From positions 310,001 through 374,000 of the forward strand of contig MARA01000002.1 of assembly GCA_001792895.1 (NCBI GenBank): a stretch of 64,000 nt of DNA, written 5' to 3'. The translations under genes and the position numbers were made by a program. Each line of letters opens with the position of its first letter. Within the stretch, counting starts at the first letter, position 1. Origin of the DNA: Lentinus brumalis. Lineage: Eukaryota > Basidiomycota > Agaricomycetes > Polyporales > Polyporaceae. Positions 1 through 11,594 of the stretch are shown here, one piece after another. The notes beneath the pieces were generated by a model, which was given only the letters and a program-made list of their open reading frames with translations, was not told the origin of the DNA and ran no database searches.

Positions 1-1156
1 GTATCTTGCAGAGAACGCCGCGACATTGATCTAGGGCAGCGGGCATGACGTTAGTCCCTGCAATTATGCAAAGAGAAGAAGAATGCATGGGAGCGTACAA
101 GTTCCCCGTTCTTGATGGGTACTACGATGACATGCTGCAGCGATGCGATACACGTCAGTTGCTAGCGGGTTCGCAAGCAGGTCCGGGTCCGCCACGCACC
201 TTGTCCGGGCCGATGAAACATGCCGGGCGATCCGTCAACTGCGTCTTGAATCCAGCAGCTCTGAGCAGAGCTGACGGTATGATGCCACGATACGCTGCTG
301 TGTTGCTGAACGCGACATGCTTCTCGTTCGCGGCTCCCACAGCGGCCCCACCCGCACCCACGACGAAGTCGCGAACGGCACTTTTGACTCCGTCAGCTCC
401 CAGAACGACGTCCGCTTCGTGGCTGGTCCCGTCCTGGAAGTGGACGACGAGTTTGCCCGGGCTAATGGGATGTTCCGAGATAGAGGTGCAGCGTTTGTTG
501 AAGTGCGTGTATCGTGGGTCCACCAGCCCAACTAATGCGTCCAGAAAGACGGCCCTGTGTGAAGAGAAGCGGTGCGTACATTCAGTGCGTTGCGTTGCAG
601 CATATTATCCGAAGTGAAAGCTGTTAGGCTTACCGATGCATGCTGATGCTCGCATCTTCTGCGGCGGGCGGATACTGACATCGGTGACGTGAGCGAAACG
701 GGCTCGAACGTAAGCGTTGGCCCGTGCCCGAGGGCTCGGGGTTGGTACGTACATCGTAGACCAGTTGGTGGTCACCGAGTCCCGAGTAGAAGAGGAAGCC
801 TTTCGAGCTCAAGCTCCCCGGTGGGAGCTTCCCGAGTACGGCGTCCAAAAGGCCCATGGCCTTCAGCGCTCGCACAGCGTTCGGGCCTGACAGTCAGAGG
901 CTAAGCGTCCGCAGCAAAGCGAGACACGGACTCGTATTCCTTACCTATACCGATGCCTGCCCCGACCTCGCCAAAAGCAGCCTAGCAGTCCGACGTCAGA
1001 GAGATGCACTACGGGATGGTTTTGGGACCGACATACCGCTGCTTCGAATATTTCAACAGGAACGCCGGCATTCTGTAGGGCGATGGCACATGCTAGGCCG
1101 CATACTCCGCCGCCGATGACTGCCACCTGAAAGTCCTTGTTGTTTGACTTTGACAT
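1..1156 (-). CDS. FAD-dependent monooxygenase, salicylate hydroxylase-like (3' part beyond the window)
   Basis: Aromatic-ring hydroxylase of the FAD/NAD(P)H type, expected to be cytosolic; the substrate cannot be told from sequence. The N-terminus has the Rossmann FAD motif GGGVCGLACAIAL followed by EIFEAA. Later exons give GEVGAGIGIGPNAVRALK, then MHRAVFLDALV, and the second FAD motif VVLGADGVKSAVRD. Exons on the minus strand, read from splice signals: 1156-1037, 981-945, 886-753, 674-634, 554-200, 134-99 and 30-1. Joining them restores the family consensus at every junction, for example FIGPDK / HVIVVPIKNGEL / INVAAFSARY. I chose the ATG at 1156 (MSKSNNKDF); an in-frame ATG at 1201 would add 15 residues with no family likeness. 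The gene is cut by the window edge, so the C-terminal third is missing. Confidence 0.88.
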
Positions 1157-3003
1157 CAGGGAGTGTTGATGACGATGGGTGGCTTTAGTACTGGAACACA
1201 AGCGAGCGTAGGTGAAGGATTTTATGCAGTTTCCTACAAGGCAGCGTCAAGGCTGCATGGTTGCCGAACTCACTGATAGATCAAAGCAGACGCGTCACTG
1301 ACCGGCACTACACAATGTGCAGTGCGGAGGCTCGAGATGCATCTCGGTATATGCGTCGATAGCACATACTCAGTGCCTGAGGCCTGATGCGTCGATAGCA
1401 CTTAGTACCTGGTGCGCAGGTCCAACTGCCATTCGACTGGAGCCTTGACCTAGCCTCCTCCGTGAACGTACACGCAACTCGTCGGCGTCGACTAGGATGG
1501 TGATGGGGACTTGCCTTACTTCAAAAGGTTCCGCACATGGGCTCTCAATCGTCTCAAGATTAGGGTCGCGGCCAGATGGGTACGCACATGTCTTCCTGGT
1601 CTTCCCTCATCCTTCTGGAGCAGAATCATGCGGACCGTGGAAGTCGCAGAGCTAGCCTCCCACATTGTCTGAGCGGCGGATGTCGGAGTACGCTTTGGCA
1701 ACGGCCTAGATATGGCGTCAGCGTGGCCCTACTCTTGGGGACCTCCGTACCAACCTGTATGTTTTCCAGGTTCGTCTGAGGCCGCCTGAGAAGACAAGAA
1801 ATCAGCCTGAAGGGACCGTTCCCGGCATGAGCCGAGCACGAATTGAGCCATCAGGGCCCAAGGTCTCGAACAGATTCGAATTCCTTCTGCATTTCATCGG
1901 GTGGAACATGGTCGACCCATGCCCTTCGAAGACAGGGCTCGGTTCTTATGGGAACCTCGCAGTCCATGTAACATGCCGAGATCGCCCCGCGCCAAGAACC
2001 ATATCCTCATGTGTGGTGCCATCGCAGGAGTGTAAAATGAGTGACCCGGTATTGGTGAATGACTTCGCGATAAACACAGAGTATCTGCCGAAGTGGGTGC
2101 GGTGTGAGTCTACCTCGGCATTAATTACTTCAACAAATGCCGCACTGAAATTACCGCTGGTCAGGCTCGTGCTAGGCGTTATTCATGTGAAAACCTCACC
2201 GTTGCATGCTGCCATTGGGTAGATCCGGCGGGGAAGACTGGTGAGTATCTGTGGAGATACCGTGGAAGCCAGCCATGATGGCGCACGCCATAAACCACTC
2301 GACTGAGTACGTTTGACTGAAGTTTAAGGATATGTAATCGCAAGAGCTGTTCGGACAGCACTTTGGCCCTACAAGCTTGAACAAGTAGCTTATCACGTAA
2401 GTGATCTGAGAATCATGGCGTTTGGAGCAAAAGGTAACATACCGTAGCTACAGAACGTTCCCGCTTTCTGCGGTTAGCCAACCCGCGTAAGTATCTCTAT
2501 CAGCGCCGACCTACGACTGAATTCTTGCAACATACAAATGCTGCCATGCAGAAATGGGGACTGGTGATCACAGGTAATCATACTCGCAAGAAGAGTATAA
2601 GTACGGTCTGAACTCTGAAGAGGTCTGAAGACAAGAATCGTGGGCGCTTGCAGCGCCCGAAAGAGCGGATAAGCTTCTGATCCTAATATGAGCAAACAAC
2701 GCCTATGTGCCAAGCAAACGTATGTTTGCGTCTTGTCAGGTCTTGCGCTAGTCTCCGTGGCTGACCATAATAGGAGGAGGGATGATAGTCGATCCCGTCC
2801 TGATTATGTCTTGCGCTGGTTCCTGTCCTGCGTTTCTCTCTGGTGCTGGTCCTCCGTTGTGCTGCGTACTCGATTCCGAGTGCGAAGATGGCGCAGCCTG
2901 ATCACGTGTGCCTATCGCTGTTCGCACTGCTCTTCGCAGCTCCCACCCGTATCTGGGCGTCGTCTCCTCCACGTCGTCCACACGTCTAGACTCCCAGTCC
3001 GTC
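1157..3003. other. Gene-poor stretch
   Basis: No ORF here has recognisable motifs or splice-consistent continuation. A 14-15 bp word (atgcgtcgatagca) is repeated 36 bp apart at 1351 and 1387. The part from about 2700 is probably the promoter and leader of the Kelch gene. Confidence 0.5.
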
Positions 3004-4267
3004 ATGCCGCAGGCCCACTGGTTCTCACTCTCCAAGACTCCTTTTCTTGCCCGCTCATCGCACTGCATTGCTGTCACGAAGTCAGGCGTGCTCATCGTCT
3101 ATGGCGGAGAGCTGAAGCCGCGCATTCCGATCGACAGCGGATCCGGACACGATACTATTCCCCGCGGCTCGCTCCACGCTTTCGATTTGGCCAAGAGTCT
3201 GCTCTCACAGGGATGGAAGCTGCTTACTCCGGACAGCAACAACTTCGCTCCGGGCGAAGCGGTCGTGGCGCTCCCTGAGCCGCGCGTTGGCGCGGCCACC
3301 GTGTGGCTCGGCGATGCCCTCTACCTGTGGGGAGGCCGCGGCGGGCAGGGCATGTCCCCTTTGGACCCGTATCAGGCTGGCGTATGGAAGGCGACTATCC
3401 ACTCTAGCCAAGGTCCCCAACAATCGGTCCGGTGGGAGAGGATCACTGCTGGAAATGAAGACGAGGCGCCGGTCTCTCGCAGCTACCACACCGTCGTCGC
3501 GCATGGGGTGAGTTGGCCTCGCGGTCTCGCCGGATCTGCGTCGTGCTCAATCTCGGACAGGACACCCTCTACGTGCACGCCGGATGTCCGGACAGCGGTA
3601 GACTGAATACGCTGCACGGGTTCGATCTCACCAAGAAGGTATGGAAGACCCTCGCTCCTGCCCCGGAGCCTGGTCGCGGCGGTACTGTACTAGTCGCGAC
3701 CACCATCTCCGGAGACAAGAATGTCCTCTTGCGCTACGGTGGTACGTCCCACGAAGTCTACGCATAATCACGCAATGACCGATGTTCGGGTCGCACATAG
3801 GCTTCTGTGGCCACGAGCTGCCCCCTGCCGGCGAAGTCGATGTCTACGTCATCTCAGAAGATAGATGGATCACGGTCCAGCCATCAGCCGACCCCACGCA
3901 CGGCACGCCAGGGCCGCGATCGGTGCATGGCTTTGTGTACTTCGTGTCTCCTGCACCCGAGCTCGCGAACGGTGTCGCAGTTCTTTATCACGGAGAGCGC
4001 GACGCGAGTAGTCTCGGGCACGCAGGCGCCGGCACCTTCTGGGATGATATATGGATACTTTCCAAGGAACCGAACGACGATATCTCCTCGGGGTGGCAAT
4101 GGCAGAAGCCTGAAGTCGTCGGAGAAGACCACCTACCCGAGGGCCGGGGATGGTTCCCTCCGATCTCCTGGGTTGACGGCCACGATGATACCAAAATCGT
4201 CATGTTCGGCGGCTTACTATCGTCAAACGACCGCTCAGACGAGCTTTGGGAGCTCGAGATCAATTGA
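3004..4267 (+). CDS. Kelch-repeat beta-propeller protein
   Basis: About 383 residues in three exons: 3004-3507, 3561-3741 and 3801-4267. Introns start GTGAGT and GTACGT and end ACAG and ATAG; the exon lengths add to an exact multiple of three. Kelch blades are visible as repeated Gly-Gly plus aromatic patterns: GVLIVYGGELKPR, ALYLWGGRGG, DTLYVHAGC, VLLRYGGFCG and KIVMFGG, with PRSVHG and SRSYHT between them. The layout (short N-terminus, then RSSHCIAV and YGGELKPR) matches fungal stand-alone Kelch proteins of the nitrile-specifier-like/galactose-oxidase superfamily group. No other domain is present, so it is probably a cytosolic scaffold or adaptor; partners are unknown. I start at MPQAHWFSL (3004); an upstream in-frame ATG at 2908 is possible. 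Confidence 0.85.
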
Positions 4268-4599
4268 TCGAGGGTATGCAATCGTGTCGCCGTCGGTCTC
4301 GTAGCCGCCGACCCCAACGGACGCGGTGTCGAAACGCCGTCGGAGTGTCCACAGATGTATCAGGTTTAGCATATGATAGTGGGGCCGGCGGTGTCGAAGG
4401 TTTGCCCGTCCCGCCCGAGGCGTGTGCGGAACGCTGACGAAGAGATGAAATGCGCAGCGGCGTCTGCGCTCGGATATACAGCGATATATGACCGAAGACC
4501 TGTATCGTCAAATCTATCTATGATGCATATGGTTAGAACGCAACCGGTTGTCTGAACATTACAGCAGGCGGCGTGCGTCCGCGTCCGGGCAGCTCAATA

Positions 4600-7500
4600 T
4601 TAATACTGGTCATCTGCGTAGGAGGCTCCGACGCCGACGTCGCTATCTCCGATGTAGGGTACGGAGTTCAGCGACGACGACGAGGCATCGGCGTCGATAG
4701 GAGACGAGGGCGGGAGCTGCATGATTTCTAGACGGTGAGCCATCTCCGCATTGAAACGCTCCTGATGGTGTGATATCCCAGTATCAGCGACTGCGAGGGT
4801 ATAGTATGGATAGGATGTCGAACACCCACAATTTTCTGCGCGCCGACCAGTGCTCCGTACTCCACAAGCCGTTCGCTAGCGGGCTTCTCGAGGAATGCCT
4901 CGAGAGTCGTCTGAGACAACAGGAGAGACGCCGCAAAGAGATTCATTCCGGGCACACCGGCCAAGTCATACTCGCCCTGCAACAATCGGTATCAGCCCAT
5001 ATTTTCTGAAGAGAAGGACGAAGCCACGAACGTCTCGTTCTTCGTGGGTCAGCCACAGCCGCTCTCCCCATACAAGGCCGCTAGTCGTGTCCTGCGCCTC
5101 CGTAGTATCGCCGTAGAGCCGCGTAAACGCAGCAGCTTCCTCCACAGTGTTCGCGAACGCATAATGCACCAGCGCCGCCGCAGACTTTGTCTGGATGCCC
5201 TCCGAGATTGAGAGATCGCGCCGCAGCTTCCTGACCGCCTTTACCACCGGAGGACTCCAGGCGCTCGCGGTCAGCTTGTCAGAGAAGTTCCTGTCGCCCG
5301 TGTAGTCCCAGGAAGACGGATAGCACTCGAAGATCACTAGAAGCCGGTTATACCGCCAGGAAAGCCGGGTCAGGAGCGCCGCGACGGCGTCGCCGCGAGA
5401 CGGCAGCATCTCCAGCGAGAAGAACAGCACCGCGGTGTCAGCGTCGATGATGATGTGCACGTCGTCCTCGTCCGCGTCCGCGCCCAGATGTTCGCGCTCG
5501 ATGAGCTCCACGGCGCAGTAGGCTGCGAGTACCCGGACCAGAGCCCGCTTCTGGATCACGGCCATGGACGCCATGTATCGGTGCGCAGTTCCGGATGGTT
5601 CGTAGTCATCCGATAGAAGCAGCGTGCGATCATCAAGAAGCTCCACAGGTGTCTCTGGAGCAGTCCTAGGTCCGTGAATGTCGGGTATGCAAGGAGCAGC
5701 TTCCGCATGGTCCGCTGGCTGCGAAGAGGCAGGCGCGGCGGTACCAGGGTCTACAAGAGAGCCTTTCCCGCACAAGGTGAGGAACTGGTCGAGAGACTGG
5801 CGAGCAGAAAGCGCGGGCAGAGCGAATGCAGCAGCAGATGCCTTGCACCCGTCAGTACGCATCACTGCGACGGTAGCGGTGTCTTGATGGGGCGACGGTC
5901 GCGTGAATGTATCTGCAGAGGTAACCAGCAAAGGTAGCGCATCAGCCGGCCTGAGGAACTCTTCATAGATATCTTGAGGCTGGGACCCATCCGCAGTGAT
6001 ATCTCCCATTTCTTCCATCTGTGAGGCCGGTGCACAGTGATCGGCAAGGGGTTCAAGAGGCGACGGGGAAGGAGCTGTCCAGGCCGACGCATAAGGATCA
6101 AGAACGTATTGCCGGGGAGACATGTCGAAGTTGTACTCGTCGAAATACACGGGGTGCACGTCCGGGAATAGGTTGCCGTCCGCATTGGGTCCATCAAAGC
6201 CCTCCGCATCGTATGCTAGCTGACCGAAGGAACCGGATCCGTCACTGCCTGGCTGAGCGACCTCTTCTTCATCGACCATGAAGACACCCGAGTCATGACA
6301 GAACATGTCGAGGATCGGTTCTGCCGATGTCTCGTCGAGGGAGTCTTGGAAGCGAACTCTTTTCACCGGGCGTTCATAGTCTGATGGTGGATGAGTCTCA
6401 ACTTCACATTCGTTCTCTTTGTCGCTGCTTCTAGCGTCCTCTTCGTCCTCCGAGAAAGCAGGCAGACCAGCCAAGCGTCTTCTGTCTCCTCGGGCAAGCA
6501 CTAGACCAGAGTCCGGTAGAGCTGAAGCGTCGAAATGCGTAGTGACGAGTTGATCATCAGCAGACCAGACCATCTCCGAGTAGGTAGCAGCGGTAGCCAC
6601 AGGCTGTGAGCTGAATGTCGTGGTCTCGTCAAGGAGCAGCGCGAGCTGGGAGACGATCTCGGTATACGGTAGATCGATCGCTTTGGTAAGCTGGGGGCAA
6701 GCATCATTCGCGACATCGGCGACCTCCTCATCCGTTGGTACCGTCCGTCCGTATTTGAACGGACTAGGGGGAAATGTTCAACTTCGAATCTAGCGTGAGA
6801 AGCATGGTACTCACATCCAGCTGAGCTCGATCTGCAGTGGCCCCAGTCCTTTGACCTTCTTGATACATCGCATATGAAGTTCAGTACCGGAGATGTCTTC
6901 TTGGGCAGTGGCGTTACCCGATTTCCCTGGCGCAAGGAGATCGAGCAGACCATCCGGCATGACGATGTCCCTGAGATGCTGGTTTGGAGGGCGCAGGTTT
7001 GGAACTTGGTGAGAGATCATTAGGACATATATGGAGCTGATCGGGACGAACATCGTACCGTCCATGAGCAACCCGTCTTTTTCGTCTAATTTCTCCTCAA
7101 GGATGATGTTAATAGGATCTTCGTCGCCCACGCGGTCGCCACACGCTCGCTCGACGGCTTGCATCGCAGACATGATGAAGTCGTCACTACTGGGTGGGCC
7201 ATCAGCTGGTTGCGCTATACGAGCGTGATTGCCCGCAGCTCGGGATGTGTCGTCAGCATCAGGAGGCGGTTGTCCAACCATTGACATGGTGATGGTGGTC
7301 CGTGGAGATGAAGGCTGCGATGTGGGTGAGTGGACGATACGCGGACATTGAACCTGAGACGGCCGGATGAACGGGAATAGGAATGCGGAGAGCCTATATT
7401 TTGGTAAGCAACAACGGAAACATCGAGACCGAATGTATGCGCACTCGGTATCCTGCCCTGGCACCTTGGGATGTGATCGTGAGCCACCAATCCTCTCGCA

Positions 7501-8835
7501 CCGCGGTATTTGATATTCCTCTTCGCATATAGTCAGCCAAAGCACGCTAGTTGAAGCCCGAGGGGGACACACCAAAAGGTTCAAGCTCTGCGGTGTATGG
7601 CATTGATGAGGAGGGCAGGAATAGCTCGTCAATATCACTTGAGGTATCAGCAAGCGAAGGCGTCCCGGGTGTTGAGGGGGATGAGGGTGTCTTGAAGGCC
7701 TCTGATGTCCAGGAGAAGCGAGGGAAAGTCAGTACCATAGCAGCTCAACAAATAGTCACTCACGCCACCCGGAGACCAGCACAAGATGTTCGTTTGCGAT
7801 GTCCTCGTCTTCCTCTTCCTTCACTCGCACAGGCATGAGCCACGACTCTGATTGTCCTAGAACGGCCGCCATGGAAGTACAGAAAGATTCAGCTCCTTGC
7901 TGAGGCTCTTTGTGTCCACGGCCTAGTCGCTGATCTCGAGGAAATAGCGGAAGCATGGCGGGTTCTGGATCATCGATCGGAGGAGACTCAGCGCGTAGGA
8001 AGTCTTCATATGGTCTACGGGCAAATGTTTGGGGACGAGCAGACATTGCGGGTATTGACCGAATGAGAGTGATCACGTCACGGTGGGTGGCGGGATCTAT
8101 TGTCAGTTTATTGCCCCTGATGCAAAGAGTCAATTACAAAACTTTGTTACGAAGAAATGCAAGACATACAGCGCGTCGTCCGTACGCACGAAGGGATCAG
8201 GTAGAGGGATCACCTCCACCTTGGCTATCTTGCAAGAACGCAGTAACTCGCCATCCGTCTGAGGCAGAGGAAGCGCACGCTTTCCCGCCCGAGGCGTCTC
8301 CGATCTCGCTCGTGCAGTGAGTACGGGAGATAACGGTCGCTGTAGCTGAAGAATGTCGTCGTCATCTACACACGTCGTTTGAGCGAATGTCCACCGCAGT
8401 CTCAGTACAGCCAACTCACCGTTGCCATCACTTCGGCATTGCTGTTCCGCCACAGATGTGCCACGGCCAGTGGGAAGATGCCGCTTCAAGTACGGTAGCA
8501 CTTCTGGGTTGTCTACCTTCCATCGCTCTTCATACATATCTAGCTTGGACAAACCCCACCGCTGCGACAGGGTCTCGAGCGGGTCGACGGGGAGAGCCAC
8601 GCAAGTCGGACCTGCCAGCGGGACATAGGACAGACATTCCGACAGAATCTATGCGAACTGTTGCGTTAGCATATGCTCACGGAAGTGCAATATACTATAT
8701 GCATACATCCGCTACTGACTCTTGAGTCCAGGTCACGTAATTAGTTGCTAGGTGAGTGAGGGCGTATTGCAGGAGTAGACCACGGATGTGTGCACGAAGT
8801 TCGAGTTCCCTATCGGTAGTGGTAGCGAAGTCCAT
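4600..8835 (-). CDS. Large protein with an XPF-like core and C-terminal helix-hairpin-helix; Zip2/SHOC1-like candidate
   Basis: One multi-exon gene. It starts at 8835 with a 44-residue exon (MDFATTTDRELELRAHIRG) and continues through exons around 8650-8400, 8340-8180, 8110-7770, 7690-7560, 7530-7430, 7340-6830 and 6770-5020. The last two exons contain LAGVPGMNLFAASLLL and ERFNAEMAHRLE; the stop is at 4600. Joins such as IELSW / IPFKYGRTVPT and VGAQKI / ERFNAEMAHR keep frame. The segment around 5490-5300 (HIIIDADTAVLFFSLEM, then RLLVIFECYPSS) resembles the XPF nuclease fold without an obvious ERK-type catalytic triad. A (HhH)2-like tail follows. This order is that of Zip2/SHOC1 meiotic crossover proteins. 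The function is inference; the gene itself is well supported. The junction near 7550-7250 is the least certain. Confidence 0.6.
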
Positions 8836-9770
8836 ACAGGGATACCGTCGAGTGGCCTAGTTGATGAGATTTGAGAATAAGGATCCTCTTAAGTCTATCG
8901 GGATTCGGAGAGCCTTAAGCCTACGGCCACGGGCAGGCGTCTGTTCGCGTGGTCAATAGACGCCCATAGCCACTTCCGACCTCCAACATGTTCCTTTCTT
9001 AGCCTGTTCCTCCATGTACGATTCAACTTAGTGAACGCCGGATTGCAGATGCGACATGTCCTCCCATATGCATCGCGAGACGGGTACGTCAATTGTTGTC
9101 CAGAATCGTGGCAGAGTCGCACATTCACGACTATCTTTCATAGACTGTGCCTTCCACGGGTACCCTGAGGCGTCGCTTTGCGTCAGATGCTAGCTGAAAG
9201 TTCTTACTTCGCAATAGTAGTATAACGCTCACGCTGAGTTGCCTCCCGTCCGCTACAATATCAATGTGATTACAGATGGTGACCCGTTTCCACACATCTG
9301 CCGTCATAACTGTGCGCAGATAGCATTCCTCACAGACAAAAACCACGTTCATCAGGAAAAAGCCAAAGCTCAGGAGCCCACTGCAGAGCTCGGAAGAGCT
9401 CGAGAGGCTCGGGAGGCCGCCTGCATAGCCACCGAGACATCTCGAGCGCTTGCGAGTCAATTGTCCGAAGAAGATGTCCAACTTACCGACATACGAAAGG
9501 CTCCTGACTGCATAGGCTGAAGAATGTACGTAGTTATCGATTTGGATGAACAACGGCCAGGTGGTCGTCAGTTGAGACAGGCGCATGGCTGTGAAGTCAT
9601 CATCAGCGTGTACCTGCCCTAAATGTGTCACATGACAGGATGATGCGCTGGCAGCCGGGCTCATTTTCGTCGACGTCTCCTCCCTCCTCCCTCCTCCCTT
9701 CGAGCTCCCTCCTGCTCCCTCTCTCCGTTCACTCACGCACCTCCCCTCTCAAGCGGGGAGATTTGCATCA
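8836..9770. other. Intergenic, unresolved ORFs
   Basis: An open stretch on the minus strand (9131-9736) has one hydrophobic segment (LLSFGFFLMNVVFVCEECYL) and a neighbour at 8895-9128, but no family signature and no convincing splice chain. It may be a decayed membrane-protein gene. Not called as coding. Confidence 0.3.
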
Positions 9771-9899
9771 AGGAAATGCATGACAAGACGGCCACAACAG
9801 CCATCAGCAAACTGTGGCAGCAATCCTCTCTGTGCCAACCCCACCCCGTCCGCCCAGCACTCCTCCAGCTTGTCGCCCAGCACTCCTTGAATCATTGCC

Positions 9900-10640
9900 C
9901 GTCGCCTCTGGTGTCCATTGCTTTGTCTCGCTTGCCCTCCACCCGGTTTCTGTCTCGCTCGCCCTCCTCGATGTCTCTGTATCACTCGTCCATCGCACCG
10001 TCCCTCTCTCGCTTGCCCGTTCGCCTCGCGCCTTCTCTGTCTGGCATGCTCGCCTCACGCCTCGCACCCTCTCTCTCTCGCTCGCACGCCTCGTGCCTCA
10101 CACCCTTTCTGTCTCGCTCGCTCGCTCACCTAACTTGCGCCTTCTCGCTCGCCCGCCTTGCGCCATGTGCCCCATGCCCTATCTGTCTCCACATGCCTGC
10201 CTCGCACCTCACGCCCTCTCTCTCTCTCCCTCGCCCGCCTCACGACTCACCCTTTCTGTCTCGCTCGCTCGCCTGCCTCGCACTTCATGCCCTCTCTCGC
10301 CTGCCTCGCACTTCACGCCCTCTCTCGCCCGCCTTGCACTTCACGCCTCGCTTGCCCAACTCGCACTTCGCGCCCTCTCTCGCCCGCCTCGCACTTCACG
10401 CCCTCTCTCGCCCGCCTTGCACTTCACGCCTCGCTTGCCCAACTCGCGCCTTCTCGCCCGCCCAACTTGCGCCCTGTCCCCCACGCCCTCTCTGTCTCGC
10501 TTGCCCGCCTCCCACCTCACGCCCTCTCTCGCTCGCCCACCCACCTCGTGCCTTCTCTGTCTCGCATGCCCGCCTCGCACCCTCTCTCTCAGTCTTTGTC
10601 TTGCTCGCCCGTGTCCTGTCTCGTGTCAGTAGCATTTAGT
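9900..10640. repeat. Pyrimidine-rich minisatellite
   Basis: The plus strand is almost free of purine runs and is built from variants of a unit of about 28 bp (gcccgcctcgcacttcacgc followed by cctctctc). The copies are clearest from 10260 to 10440. The word cgcctcgcttgcccaactcg recurs about 84 bp apart (about 10344 and 10427), a three-unit higher-order repeat. All three forward frames are open for long stretches and give Leu/Pro/Ser/Arg-rich translations, a composition effect rather than evidence of a gene. Confidence 0.85.
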
Positions 10641-10649
10641 ATCGTTGTA

Positions 10650-11594
10650 TAGACATGTACTATATATTAGATGTCAATATATTATGTTTTTATTGTTCAA
10701 TCAATCTGTGATTCGGCTGCAAAGTGGTAGCTATATGGTAGCTATGGGATATCGATGTCTCGGCGGGTGCTCGAGAGTGCTCGGGGAGTGCTCGTGGAGC
10801 TGTGCGCGCGGCTATTGAGCGCTCAGGACGGGGGTACTTGTCTAATGGGCTATCGTTGCTCGAGAGGCTCGCGAGCGCACTCGAGACAAGTATATTTTTC
10901 CTGATGTTCTCTCCGGTGATAGCTGATCATCGCTCATCGTAGATGTTTGGAACATCAAGCACCACCGCGCTATTTCCTTGAAGAACCGAAAGTATCATCT
11001 ATATCATCTATTCTTACACGGGTGCGGGCATCTCAATGTCGTTGTTGTCTCCCACATTGGCGGTCCGGTGCTAATTTAACATCGTTGTTCTAACTTCGCC
11101 CTACTGCCGCACTTCTCTCCCTTGCGGCGATCTCTCCAGAAACTTATCCTTTGCTTCCTGGAGCAGAGGACTTCCCTGTATTTTGGTACGTATTCCACAC
11201 AGGATCCATGGGCTGTCGGGAGCCCGAGTGGTCCCGTGCGGCGGTCACACAGTGCATCTACACCGTCGCGGACCGTACCTGCTCGAGCAACGCTCCCATG
11301 TCCATTTGTGCCCGCGCTACAGTCAACAATGGCGGGCGCCGGAGCGGCTGTCCCATGCATGTCAAACGTTCAAGGGTTTGTCCTCGTGAACAGAGTCAGC
11401 AATTCCCAAGTTCCTTACGTGTATGATTCCCAGCTGCATGTCTGATGGATTGCGCGAGACTCACACCGACCCTCCAGTGAATGGTCTTTTTTCTACTGCC
11501 AATGAAGCGGTTGCTTCTGAGGCCGGGACCGCGCAGCTACCTATAAGACCCTCGGGAACGAAGCTTGCGCTGCACGATCCGGCCGATGCCCGCC
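10650..11594. other. Intergenic, upstream of the carboxylesterase
   Basis: AT-richer spacer after the minisatellite, then about 0.5 kb that probably holds the esterase promoter. Three copies of the word agtgctcg lie close together near 10770-10795. No gene seen. Confidence 0.5.

Noticed and set aside
155..617. Plus-strand ORFs of 190 and 72 codons at the left edge
   Set aside because: Antisense to the FAD monooxygenase exons, which carry family motifs and correct splicing.
1827..2222. 131-codon plus ORF
   Set aside because: No family motif, no splice-consistent neighbour; composition like spacer DNA.
7547..7560. Frame change in the XPF-like gene next to a CCCCC run
   Set aside because: Adding one C leads to a stop soon after; an intron (gtgtgt to gaagag) that joins into EDWWLTITSQGARAGYRV explains it better, so it was not added to the homopolymer list.
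9131..9736. 201-codon minus ORF with a hydrophobic stretch
   Set aside because: Could be a decayed membrane-protein gene, but I could not find a coherent exon chain or recognised block.
9776..10652. Three overlapping long forward ORFs (up to 287 codons) rich in Leu, Pro, Ser and Arg
   Set aside because: They lie in the pyrimidine-rich minisatellite; all frames are open because the repeat lacks stop words. No motif, no start context.
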